Counted from the stretch's first letter, positions 1-6,060 are shown. The stretch: DNA of 6,178 bases from an uncultured Acidimicrobiaceae bacterium (GCA_903904615.1 CAIVDG010000342.1:1-6178), one strand, 5' to 3'. Program-made: numbers and translations. The notes: generated from the letters alone by a model not told the origin.

Positions 1-66
1 GGCGTATTGGGCACCAAAGTCGACCACTAAAACAACATCGTGATTCTGTGTGACTTGTGCTCCCAT
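1..66 (-). CDS. guaA: GMP synthase (glutamine-hydrolysing), N-terminal fragment
   Basis: Only the first 22 codons are present, read on the minus strand from an ATG at 66-64 and running off the left edge. The peptide is MGAQVTQNHD followed by VVLVVDFGAQYA. The hydrophobic strand plus DFGAQYA is the characteristic opening of the class I glutamine amidotransferase domain of GuaA, which aminates XMP to GMP in purine synthesis. The related opening of carbamoyl-phosphate synthase or anthranilate synthase amidotransferases does not normally read DFGAQY. A GGGTGG element at 80-75 on the minus strand lies 8 nt before the ATG and can serve as a ribosome binding site. The gene diverges from the small membrane protein at 105. 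The identification rests on a short but distinctive motif; the catalytic triad and ATP-pyrophosphatase domain are outside the window. Confidence 0.85.
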   Translation of the reverse strand, partial: MGAQVTQNHDVVLVVDFGAQYA

Positions 67-104
67 GATTTGTTCCACCCTAGTTGGCGTGTGACGATGG
101 AGGT

Positions 105-449
105 ATGCCCCGACTTGCCACAACTGCGTGTGCCGTTCTTCTCACACTCTCCCCCTTCGGACTCTCAGCAGTACATGCAGCCGATTCTCCTGACACAACA
201 CTTCCTCCTTCGCCAGATTCAACATTTGTGTACGACCTAGAGAATGAGCCATCGAACTGCATCGGATTTCTTCCGAAACCTGGATGCGGAAAGAAACCGC
301 AACAGGCCGGCGACCGTGGTGGTTCGCTGCAGTACCTCACTTTCGGAATCATGATTCTTGGCGTGGGGACTATTGGCACGGTTCTGGTGCGAAATGTCAT
401 CAAGCGTGACCGAGCAATGGCCGAACGGTTGAAGGACTCACAGGAGTAG
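105..449 (+). CDS. Small secreted/membrane-anchored protein of unknown function
   Basis: I do not recognise this 114-residue protein. It begins with a plausible signal peptide (residues 1-25, one Arg, hydrophobic core VLLTLSPFGL, likely cleavage after AVHA). An extracytoplasmic segment rich in Pro, Ser and Asp follows, with two Cys (C52 and C61, CIGFLPKPGC) that could form a disulfide loop. One transmembrane helix spans about 78-97, and the tail is charged and basic first (RNVIKRDRAMAERLK), implying a cytoplasmic C-terminus. Two starts are possible because a TAG at 81-83 closes the frame: TTG at 84 or ATG at 105. I chose ATG 105 because it places the signal peptide at the N-terminus, whereas the TTG start would add an acidic MACDDGG. 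A GGAGG at 99-103 almost touches the ATG, which is too close for normal spacing. The exporter gene starts 27 nt downstream in the same reading frame. Confidence 0.75.
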   Translation: MPRLATTACAVLLTLSPFGLSAVHAADSPDTTLPPSPDSTFVYDLENEPSNCIGFLPKPGCGKKPQQAGDRGGSLQYLTFGIMILGVGTIGTVLVRNVIKRDRAMAERLKDSQE

Positions 450-464
450 ACCTGTCTCGCCCAC

Positions 465-470
465 TACCGT
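465..470 (+). promoter_or_regulatory. Candidate -10 element for a leaderless exporter transcript
   Basis: The hexamer TACCGT fits the actinobacterial TANNNT -10 pattern and lies 6 nt before the GTG at 477, so transcription would start on or next to the start codon. No Shine-Dalgarno sequence is visible between the previous stop (447-449) and the GTG, as expected for a leaderless message. No good -35 box is seen. The alternative is reinitiation after the upstream gene. Confidence 0.4.
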
Positions 471-476
471 TGTCGC

Positions 477-1337
477 GTGGGCGTTTTCTACATACTTGTC
501 AGTGGCGCCGCATTTGGTTTGTTGCCATGGTTTGCTCGTGTCGCCTATAACCACGGTGCAGAACCGTTTGGCATGCTTGCCGCACGGTTTGTTTTTGCAT
601 CGGCCGTCATGGTTCTCATTCGATACACAAAGAAACGACGTGAGCCACGCCCCGAGAGGAAACTTGAACTTTCGTTGTTTCTTCTCGGTGCCGTTGGCTA
701 TGCGCCCCAGGCAAGCTTTTTCTTCTTCGGCGTCGACCGCATAGACATCAGCCTTGCCACCGTCATCTTCTATTCATACCCCGTGTTTGTCGTACTGGCG
801 AGCTGGGCAGTATTCCGCCACGCGCCGTCATCACGCACTGTGGTGTGTCTCGCTGTTGCTGTTGCCGGAACTGCACTTACCGCAGGTCAAGTTCAAGCGG
901 GATCGTGGATTGGTGTTGCGTTAATGCTGGCCGCTGCCTTGTGGTACTCCGGTTACATCTTGGTGAGCAGCAAGATTGTTCAGAAATCTGGAGCCTTCAT
1001 TTCTTTGACCTATGTGATGGTGGGTGCCGCAGTTGCACACATAATCATTTATCTTGCGACACAACCCGACATGCCGTCGGACAACACTGGTTGGATTGCC
1101 ATCTTCGCGGCATCAATGATTTCCACCATTTTGGCAATGGGGTTCTTCTTCGCAGGAGTATCACGTATTGGTGCGGGTGAAGCGGCAGTTCTCAGCACTA
1201 TTGAGCCAGTGGTCTCCATCGCAATTGGCGTCACTGTCTTGAATGAACAACTCACCATGCCGCGCTTTCTGGGCGCACTACTTGTATTGGTGAGTGTGGC
1301 GGCTTTGGCTCAGTTGTCGCGAGCCGACACGAAGTAG
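477..1337 (+). CDS. EamA/DMT-superfamily transporter
   Basis: This 286-residue protein has about ten hydrophobic segments in two repeated halves (roughly 1-135 and 140-280), the layout and length of EamA-type drug/metabolite exporters in the inner membrane. The second half ends with the family hallmark: SRIGAGEAAVLSTIEPVVS around 229-247, then a small-residue helix, LNEQLT at 255-260, and the final helix FLGALLVLVSVAALAQL. The first half has the matching pattern around DISLATVIFYSYPVFVVLASW (90-110). Such proteins export amino acids, metabolites or drugs; nothing here fixes the substrate. The GTG at 477 is the first possible start after the in-frame stop at 447-449 and puts the first helix directly at the N-terminus. 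There is no Shine-Dalgarno sequence, so translation may be leaderless or coupled to the gene before it. Its last 28 bp overlap the convergent gene on the minus strand. Confidence 0.9.
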   Translation: MGVFYILVSGAAFGLLPWFARVAYNHGAEPFGMLAARFVFASAVMVLIRYTKKRREPRPERKLELSLFLLGAVGYAPQASFFFFGVDRIDISLATVIFYSYPVFVVLASWAVFRHAPSSRTVVCLAVAVAGTALTAGQVQAGSWIGVALMLAAALWYSGYILVSSKIVQKSGAFISLTYVMVGAAVAHIIIYLATQPDMPSDNTGWIAIFAASMISTILAMGFFFAGVSRIGAGEAAVLSTIEPVVSIAIGVTVLNEQLTMPRFLGALLVLVSVAALAQLSRADTK

Positions 1338-1843
1338 AACTCAAGCGCAGACAACATTTCTGCGTACGTGTTCTCTGTGCGCTCGGCACGCGATGTTTCC
1401 CACCACGTAATTCGCATGGCAAGCACGGTGAGGAATGCAAGTACGGCTGCGTCGGTGAGAGCAACGTGGCTGAGCGACCATGGTTCAGCAAATGCATGAC
1501 CGGGATTGGTCTGCCAGAACCACAAGAAGTTGGCACTGCTCTGCTGATTCTGCAAGTACAGCGAGAAGGGCCCAATGACCTGCGACAATGCCAGCCATGT
1601 AAGAAGAATGGGAAGGAACAATGCGCCAGCGCGAATGACCAGCAATAAACGCGGTGTTTCAGATTTGAACGGAAGAATCTGCTCTACATTCACACGCGAC
1701 CATTCGCGTTGATTGCGATTGCTGCGCAGATCGTCGACAAAGACACGCGCGCTCGCACCGAGAGAGTTTGTTTGCTTGGAGACTGTGAGCCATTTATCAA
1801 CTGAGTTGACAGCGTCTTCATGAGCTTGTGCGGACATTGGCAT
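1310..1843 (-). CDS. Two-span membrane protein of unknown function
   Basis: I do not recognise a named family. The 177-residue protein has a hydrophilic N-terminal region of about 60 residues, a transmembrane segment at about 66-92 (VIRAGALFLPILLTWLALSQVI), an extracytoplasmic loop rich in aromatic residues and Gln (FLWFWQTN near 107-113), a second transmembrane segment at about 127-147 with a buried Asp (D131), and a charged tail. Both ends are probably cytoplasmic. Start ATG 1843 is chosen because AGGAG at 1853-1849 lies 5 nt before it; a TTG at 1864 in the same frame lacks such a site. The ribosome binding site overlaps the TAG of the preceding gene (1854-1852), so the two are probably translationally coupled and their products may act together. 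The 3' end overlaps the convergent exporter gene by 28 bp. Confidence 0.75.
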   Translation of the reverse strand: MPMSAQAHEDAVNSVDKWLTVSKQTNSLGASARVFVDDLRSNRNQREWSRVNVEQILPFKSETPRLLLVIRAGALFLPILLTWLALSQVIGPFSLYLQNQQSSANFLWFWQTNPGHAFAEPWSLSHVALTDAAVLAFLTVLAMRITWWETSRAERTENTYAEMLSALEFYFVSARDN

Positions 1844-1851
1844 ATGAACTC

Positions 1852-2397
1852 CTAACGAGTGCAATCTTCAGTAAGCGGCGGACCGCTGAACAACAAATAC
1901 ACGACCATGAGATAAGACCCAGCGCTACCAACAGTTGTGTCTATTCCGTTGACCCGCACAGAGCGAGCTCCACCGGTGCGCATTTCCACTTGCTGAAGCA
2001 ATGGAGTAGAGGCGCGTAGTGCGGGAAGCAGGGACCTGGCACGACCGTCGCCTGCGCCAGGAGATTCACTGCCAGAGAATCCGCCCATCACAATGACAAG
2101 GCCGGGCTTTGATGAGTCGGGCGACCATCCACGCTTTGCAATCTCTGACGCAACTGCGGTTTCAACTTGAGATCCACCTCCGCGAACATTTCCGGGAACA
2201 CGAACGGCAAACTCGGCGCAACTCAACTGGAAGGTCTTTGGCGCCGTAGTAGCTGACGGGCCCGATGGGGACGACGCCGTAATGACTGCTGACCCAAGGC
2301 CCACCACCATCAACGCAAGGAACAGGTCGGCGTAGATCCAGCCTGCTCCGTCCTCGCCAGAGCCGCCCTTTTTGCCAAACCCGAAACGTCTAGCCAC
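1852..2397 (-). CDS. Single-span membrane protein with MotB-like transmembrane motif
   Basis: This 181-residue protein has a short basic, Gly-rich N-terminus, one transmembrane helix at about 20-40, and an extracytoplasmic domain to the end. The helix starts W20-I-Y22-A23-D24 and continues LFLALMVVGL. This resembles the proton-channel helix of MotB-type stators (W-x-x-x-Y-A-D-x3-A-L-M), including the membrane Asp. The distal part VIVMGGFSGS...GDGRARSLLPAL (about 101-127) is vaguely like an OmpA/MotB peptidoglycan-binding motif, but HTD and N-x-x-L-S are missing. Two Cys (C60, C179) could pair outside the membrane. GTG 2397 is preferred: AGGG lies 8 nt upstream and the product starts MARRFGFGKK. 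GTG 2451 in the same frame would add 18 residues but has no ribosome binding site. It is the first gene of a two-gene operon divergent from the TetR gene. The MotB link is my inference from one motif. Confidence 0.72.
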   Translation of the reverse strand: MARRFGFGKKGGSGEDGAGWIYADLFLALMVVGLGSAVITASSPSGPSATTAPKTFQLSCAEFAVRVPGNVRGGGSQVETAVASEIAKRGWSPDSSKPGLVIVMGGFSGSESPGAGDGRARSLLPALRASTPLLQQVEMRTGGARSVRVNGIDTTVGSAGSYLMVVYLLFSGPPLTEDCTR

Positions 2398-2488
2398 GGA
2401 TATGGCCCTGACGTTGGAGGAGCGGAAGGCCGATGAACACGGTGAGAACACTAATTGTGTGTGGCGGTACTGGCCCGATGTGACAGCG

Positions 2489-2518
2489 TTGTGCTCTCAG
2501 GTTTTTGTTCACTATCTA
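2489..2518 (+). promoter_or_regulatory. Candidate promoter of the TetR-family gene
   Basis: TTGTGC at 2489-2494 and TATCTA at 2513-2518 are separated by 18 bp and fit a vegetative promoter moderately well. Transcription would start near 2525, leaving a leader of about 60 nt before ATG 2585. The -10 box is bracketed by the inverted repeat at 2506-2545, which would suit autoregulation. Confidence 0.4.
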
Positions 2519-2545
2519 AGAGTAGTCTGTGACTGTCCGTGAACA
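2506..2545. repeat. Inverted repeat TGTTCAC-N26-GTGAACA, possible operator
   Basis: Two perfect 7-bp arms lie at 2506-2512 and 2539-2545 with a 26-bp spacer. A partial copy GTGAC at 2529-2533 is exactly 10 bp before the second arm, and another GTGAC lies at 2480-2484. The first arm abuts the -10 box of the candidate TetR promoter. TetR proteins usually bind shorter, more compact palindromes, so this may be a pair of half-sites for two dimers, a looped arrangement, or chance. Confidence 0.3.
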
Positions 2546-2584
2546 GCCATGTCTCAGGAATCAGGTCTACTCAAGGAAAAAGTA

Positions 2585-3178
2585 ATGGCCACTGCACAAA
2601 AGAAAACTGAATCTCCCAAGCCCAAACGTCGTTCACCCATCACGCGCGCAGAAGGTGAACGCAGGCTCATTGCGGCCGCCACGGAACTCATTCAAAAACG
2701 TCCCTATTCAGAAGTTGGCGTGCGCGATATCGCGGAGCTGGCCGATGTGAACCACGGATTCGTTCACACATGGTTTGGTTCGAAGAATGACCTTTTACTT
2801 GCCGTCGTGCGACAACAATTTCAAGAATTGGCCAATGCAGTTCGATCTGCACAGCCTGGCCAACCAGCCCTGCTCTTCAATGACCCACATGTAGTTGCCA
2901 TTATTCGGCTTGTGTTGTGGCTAGATCTTGAAGGCGTGAACACGGGCAACTTGTTCCAGGACATGCCGATTCTCGATGCGCTCACTGCTCGATATGTGGA
3001 AGTGGAAAAGATTGACCCCTCCATCGCACGAGCTGCTGCAATTCAAGCAATCTCTATCGGACTAGGCGCCGGAACATTCGCCCCCATCCTCGGCATGGAA
3101 TCAGCCGAGGACACCATTCCCATCATGGACCTATGGCGCCATGTTGTGGGGTTGTTGAGCAAGTACCCGCCCGCATAA
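2585..3178 (+). CDS. TetR/AcrR-family transcriptional regulator
   Basis: The 197-residue product has the normal TetR size. A Lys/Arg-rich N-terminal tail (1-25) precedes the DNA-binding domain at about 24-70: RRLIAAATELIQKRPYSEVG, then VRDIAELADVNHGFVHTWFGSKNDLL, which matches the family helix-turn-helix (DIA..A.V..G....F.SK..LL). The C-terminal half is helical and presumably binds a ligand and forms the dimer, but gives no clue to the ligand. ATG 2585 is chosen because AAGGA at 2573-2577 lies 7 nt upstream; an in-frame ATG at 2549 has no ribosome binding site and lies next to the inverted repeat. The gene diverges from the two-gene membrane operon, the usual position for a regulator of such a neighbour, and it probably also controls itself. 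It ends just before the riboflavin leader but has no evident role in that pathway. Confidence 0.9.
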   Translation: MATAQKKTESPKPKRRSPITRAEGERRLIAAATELIQKRPYSEVGVRDIAELADVNHGFVHTWFGSKNDLLLAVVRQQFQELANAVRSAQPGQPALLFNDPHVVAIIRLVLWLDLEGVNTGNLFQDMPILDALTARYVEVEKIDPSIARAAAIQAISIGLGAGTFAPILGMESAEDTIPIMDLWRHVVGLLSKYPPA

Positions 3179-3181
3179 CCT
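3152..3181 (+). promoter_or_regulatory. ribD: Candidate promoter of the riboflavin operon
   Basis: TTGTTG at 3152-3157 and TAACCT (TANNNT type) at 3176-3181 are 18 bp apart and overlap the end and stop codon of the TetR gene. A start near 3188-3190 would leave about 28 nt before the riboswitch. The 39 bp between the TetR stop and the riboswitch leave little other room. The rib genes could instead be read through from the TetR gene. Confidence 0.3.
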
Positions 3182-3217
3182 GACGGGTGCTGGGCAACCC
3201 GTTCAGCAAAAAACACC

Positions 3218-3340
3218 CCTTGCAGGGTTTGGGTGAAAGTCCCGACCGGCGGTTATAGCCCGCGAACCCCACGGCTTCGGCTGTGGGGCCGACTCAGTGA
3301 AATTCTGAGGCCGACGGTAAGAGTCCGGATGGGAGCAAGG
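3218..3340 (+). promoter_or_regulatory. FMN riboswitch (RFN element)
   Basis: The conserved core of the RFN aptamer is present almost letter for letter: GGGTGAAAGTCCCGACCGGC followed by GGTTATAGCCCGCGA, a variable hairpin, GTGAAATTCTGAGGCCGACGG, and GAGTCCGGATGGGAG. Helix P1 is CCTTGC (3218-3223) with GCAAGG (3335-3340). The variable hairpin at 3267-3288 has a 9-bp stem with one G-U pair and a UUCG loop. The CTCAG/CTGAG arm is at 3293-3309. FMN binding stabilises P1 and represses riboflavin genes. Here the ribD ribosome binding site AAGGA (3337-3341) is part of the 3' strand of P1 and lies 6 nt from ATG 3348. There is no downstream terminator or separate sequestering hairpin, so control is most simply translational, by burying the site in P1 itself. 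Confidence 0.97.
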
Positions 3341-3347
3341 ACACAAC

Positions 3348-4355
3348 ATGACAGACCACCAGGCGCTCATGCGCCGTGCCATGCATATGGCTCAGACAGC
3401 GCGTCTCAACGCGCGTCCGAACCCATGGGTGGGTGCTGTTGTTGTGTGCGCCGATGGCCGCATCTTTGAAGGAGCCACGCAACCTCCAGGTGGGCCTCAC
3501 GCCGAGATTGTTGCTCTCCAAAATGCCACAACTGCCGGAGCAAGCACTTCTGGCGCAACGCTGTATTCCACCCTTGAGCCGTGCAATCACACCGGCCGCA
3601 CCGGACCATGTACAGAAGCAATCATTTCTGCTGGCGTTGCACACGTTGTTGTGGGAATTACTGATCCCGATTCTCTTGTTGCTGGTACCGGAATTGCGCG
3701 ACTGCGTGAAGCGGGCATCATTGTCACCGAAGACATTTGCGCTACCGAGATCACGCAACAACTCGCACCATATCTGCACCATCGACGCACGGGGCGACCA
3801 TTCGTGATGTTGAAGATGGCAACAACACTGGATGCACGCACATCACTTTCTGATGGACCGCGATGGATAACTGGCGAACAAGCACGTGTGCGTGTTCATG
3901 AACTTCGTGCACAAAGTGACGCCATTGTTGTTGGCGCAGGCACTGTTCTTGCCGATAATCCCGAACTCACTGTTCGCCATGTTGATGGCCCATCACCACA
4001 GCGCATCGTGCTTGCACGAACAACTCCAATTCCTGCAGATGCAAAAGTGCATCCCTGCACCGTGTGGAACGAATCGCTTCCAGATTTGTTGGACGCACTT
4101 GGCCAACAAGGCGTCATTCAACTCATGGTGGAAGCCGGCCCCACTCTTGCCACCGCATTTCACGCCGACGGGCTTGTTCAGCAATACGTCTTCCACATTG
4201 CCCCAACACTCAGCGGCTCGCTTAATGCGCCAGGTGTCTTTGTTGGCAATACGCAACTCAGTCTCGATGAATGCACCATTGTCTCCACCACCGCATTGGG
4301 TGACGACATTGAACTCATCTTGGAACCTCTCACACAGAAAGTTGGAGCGCTATGA
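3348..4355 (+). CDS. ribD: Bifunctional riboflavin deaminase/reductase RibD
   Basis: RibD deaminates 2,5-diamino-6-ribosylamino-pyrimidinone 5'-phosphate and then reduces the ribosyl side chain, the second and third steps from GTP to riboflavin. The N-terminal deaminase domain (about 1-145) has the zinc site H51-A-E53 and PC79NHTGRTGPC88, with E53 as the expected proton shuttle. The reductase domain (about 150-330) opens PFVMLKMATTLDARTSLSDG, RWITGEQAR and SDAIVVGAGTVLADNPELTVR, and has VEAGPTLATAF where the family usually has VEGG. At 335 residues it is some 25-35 shorter than typical RibD, with the loss around 225-250 between the two halves of the reductase. ATG 3348 follows the riboswitch-embedded AAGGA by 6 nt. 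It is first in the operon and overlaps ribBA by 4 nt (ATGA). Confidence 0.96.
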   Translation: MTDHQALMRRAMHMAQTARLNARPNPWVGAVVVCADGRIFEGATQPPGGPHAEIVALQNATTAGASTSGATLYSTLEPCNHTGRTGPCTEAIISAGVAHVVVGITDPDSLVAGTGIARLREAGIIVTEDICATEITQQLAPYLHHRRTGRPFVMLKMATTLDARTSLSDGPRWITGEQARVRVHELRAQSDAIVVGAGTVLADNPELTVRHVDGPSPQRIVLARTTPIPADAKVHPCTVWNESLPDLLDALGQQGVIQLMVEAGPTLATAFHADGLVQQYVFHIAPTLSGSLNAPGVFVGNTQLSLDECTIVSTTALGDDIELILEPLTQKVGAL

Positions 4356-5578
4356 GCGAAACAGCATTAGACCCCATTGAAGACGTCATCGCTGCCATTG
4401 GCCGCGGAGAAATCGTTGTCATCGTGGACGACGAAGACCGCGAAAACGAAGGCGACTTCATTATGGCCGCGGAGTTTGCAACGCCAGAGAAGCTCGCCTT
4501 CATTGTCCGCTACTCCACGGGCGTGATTTGTGCGCCACTCACCGACGAACGATGCGAAGAGTTGCGTCTTCCTCTCATGGTGGAACAGAACACAGAAAGC
4601 CAACGCACGGCATACACAGTGACAGTGGACGTTATTGAAGGAACAACAACTGGAATTAGTGCTGCCGACCGTGCCGCCACAGTGCGGGCAATTGCAGACC
4701 CAAATGTGTCGTTCAAAGCATTTGCACGACCTGGTCATATTTTCCCATTGCGTGCGCGTCAAGGTGGCGTGCTGAAGCGTGCCGGACACACCGAAGCCGC
4801 CGTTGACCTTGCGCGCCTTGCTGGCTGCCAACCCGTCGGCGTCATTTGCGAGATTCAACATGACGACGGAACCATGATGCGTCTCACTGCATTGAAGAAG
4901 TTCTGCAAAGAGCACGGCCTGTTGTTGTCATCTATTGCACAACTCATCGAGTACCGCCGCCACCATGAGCGTCTTGTGGAACGCATGGGTGAAGCAACGG
5001 TGCCCACGGAATTTGGCCCATTCAATTGTGTGGCATACCGCAGCACCATTGATGGTGTTGAGCACTTGGCATTTGTGAAGGGCGATGTTCAAGGTGAAGC
5101 ACCGGTTCTCGTACGCGTTCACAGCGAATGCTTAACGGGAGACGTCTTTGGTTCGCGTCGCTGCGACTGTGGCCCACAACTTGCTGCCGCTATGGCCATG
5201 GTGGAAAAAGCAGGTGCCGGAGTTGTTGTGTATCTTCGCGGTCACGAAGGTCGCGGAATTGGAATCGGTCACAAGATTCGCGCGTACTCATTGCAAGACC
5301 AAGGCCTCGACACTGTTGATGCAAACGTTGAACTCGGCCTGCCCGTTGACAGTCGCGAGTACGGAATTGGTGCACAGATTTTGGCGGACCTTGGAGTGAG
5401 CAAGTTGCGCTTAATGACAAACAACCCCGCCAAATACGGTGGCCTTGGTGGCTATGGTCTTTCTGTTGTGGAACGTGTTCCCATTAACACCGTTCCCACT
5501 CCAGAGAACGAGGCGTACTTGCGCACAAAGCGTGAACGTATGGGCCACCTCATCGATATGGACAACGGAGGAAAGTAA
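4352..5578 (+). CDS. ribBA: Bifunctional DHBP synthase / GTP cyclohydrolase II
   Basis: This 408-residue fusion supplies both precursors of riboflavin. The N-terminal RibB domain (about 7-203) makes 3,4-dihydroxy-2-butanone 4-phosphate from ribulose 5-phosphate and shows DDEDRENEGDF (26-36), TTGISAADRAATV (99-111), RPGHIFPLRA (126-135) and GHTEAAVDLARLAG (145-158). The C-terminal RibA domain (about 208-400) opens GTP to the diaminopyrimidine with release of formate. It has the zinc ligands C260, C271 and C273 in SECLTGDVFGSRRCDCG, the YLRGHEGRGIG stretch (294-304), KIRAYSLQDQG and TNNPAKYGGL. Both active sites look intact. A GGAG at 4344-4347 within the end of ribD precedes the ATG, and the 4-nt ATGA overlap implies coupling to ribD. 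It ends by sharing one base with ribH (TAATG). Confidence 0.97.
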   Translation: MSETALDPIEDVIAAIGRGEIVVIVDDEDRENEGDFIMAAEFATPEKLAFIVRYSTGVICAPLTDERCEELRLPLMVEQNTESQRTAYTVTVDVIEGTTTGISAADRAATVRAIADPNVSFKAFARPGHIFPLRARQGGVLKRAGHTEAAVDLARLAGCQPVGVICEIQHDDGTMMRLTALKKFCKEHGLLLSSIAQLIEYRRHHERLVERMGEATVPTEFGPFNCVAYRSTIDGVEHLAFVKGDVQGEAPVLVRVHSECLTGDVFGSRRCDCGPQLAAAMAMVEKAGAGVVVYLRGHEGRGIGIGHKIRAYSLQDQGLDTVDANVELGLPVDSREYGIGAQILADLGVSKLRLMTNNPAKYGGLGGYGLSVVERVPINTVPTPENEAYLRTKRERMGHLIDMDNGGK

Positions 5579-6060
5579 TGACACGAGCAGGATCAAGTAG
5601 CGCACTACCCGACCTCGACGGCTCGGGACTTCGCATCGCCATCATCGGCGCACGATTCAATGACCACATTGTGACCAACTTGCGAGATGGAGCACTTCGG
5701 GGTCTCGAGCGTCTCGGAGTTGCCGATTCCGATGTGATGGAAGCATGGGTGCCTGGCGCATTCGAGCTTCCACTCGCCGCAAAAGCATTGGCACAGACAG
5801 GCAAAGTAGACGCAGTCATTTGCTTGGGCACCGTCATCAAGGGTGATACTCCCCACTTCGACTACGTGTGCAATGAAGCCGCGCGCGGAATTCAAGATGC
5901 ACAAATGTCAACGGGCATTCCAGTGATGTTTGGTGTTCTCACGGTGAATACAGAACAACAAGCCATTGATCGCAGTGGACCTGGGATCGACAACAAAGGC
6001 GACGAGGCGGCGGTTGGCGCCGTTGAAATGGCTTTGTTGTTGAAGTGCCTCAAGGCATAA
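5578..6060 (+). CDS. ribH: 6,7-dimethyl-8-ribityllumazine synthase
   Basis: RibH joins the ribitylamino-pyrimidinedione from the RibA/RibD branch with the four-carbon phosphate from RibB to give lumazine, the substrate of riboflavin synthase. The 160-residue length is normal. Family landmarks appear in order: the substrate-stacking Phe in GARFND (F27), WVPGAFELP (57-65), GTVIKGDTPHFDYV (84-97) with the catalytic His H93, FGVLTVNTEQQAIDR (118-132) with the phosphate-binding Arg, and NKGDEAA near the C-terminus. Such proteins normally assemble into pentamers or 60-mer shells. GGAGG at 5567-5571 lies 6 nt before the ATG, and the start overlaps the ribBA stop by one base, so the three rib genes are tightly coupled. 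No riboflavin synthase gene follows within the window. Confidence 0.97.
   Translation: MTRAGSSSALPDLDGSGLRIAIIGARFNDHIVTNLRDGALRGLERLGVADSDVMEAWVPGAFELPLAAKALAQTGKVDAVICLGTVIKGDTPHFDYVCNEAARGIQDAQMSTGIPVMFGVLTVNTEQQAIDRSGPGIDNKGDEAAVGAVEMALLLKCLKA

Noticed and set aside
77..82. TAGGGT on the minus strand as a -10 box for leaderless guaA
   Set aside because: It would lie at -16 to -11 from the ATG, too far for a leaderless start, and overlaps the GGGTGG that better serves as ribosome binding site.
84..104. TTG start extending the small secreted protein by 7 residues
   Set aside because: No ribosome binding site, and it would put acidic residues in front of the signal peptide.
2549..2584. Upstream ATG that would add 12 residues to the TetR protein
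   Set aside because: It has no ribosome binding site and is next to the inverted repeat, whereas ATG 2585 has AAGGA 7 nt upstream.
3183..3202. Hairpin ACGGGT/ACCCGT just after the TetR stop, considered as a terminator
   Set aside because: It is followed by CAAAAAAC, not a T run, on the plus strand, and the 6-bp stem is weak. It may still affect the riboflavin leader, but I cannot support a terminator call.
3294..3782. 162-codon open frame on the minus strand over the riboswitch and ribD
   Set aside because: It runs antisense through the RFN element and the deaminase domain and has no recognisable features.
4367..4915. 182-codon open frame on the minus strand inside ribBA
   Set aside because: It lies wholly within a strongly conserved gene and encodes a Cys- and His-rich sequence with no domain logic; it is an antisense shadow.
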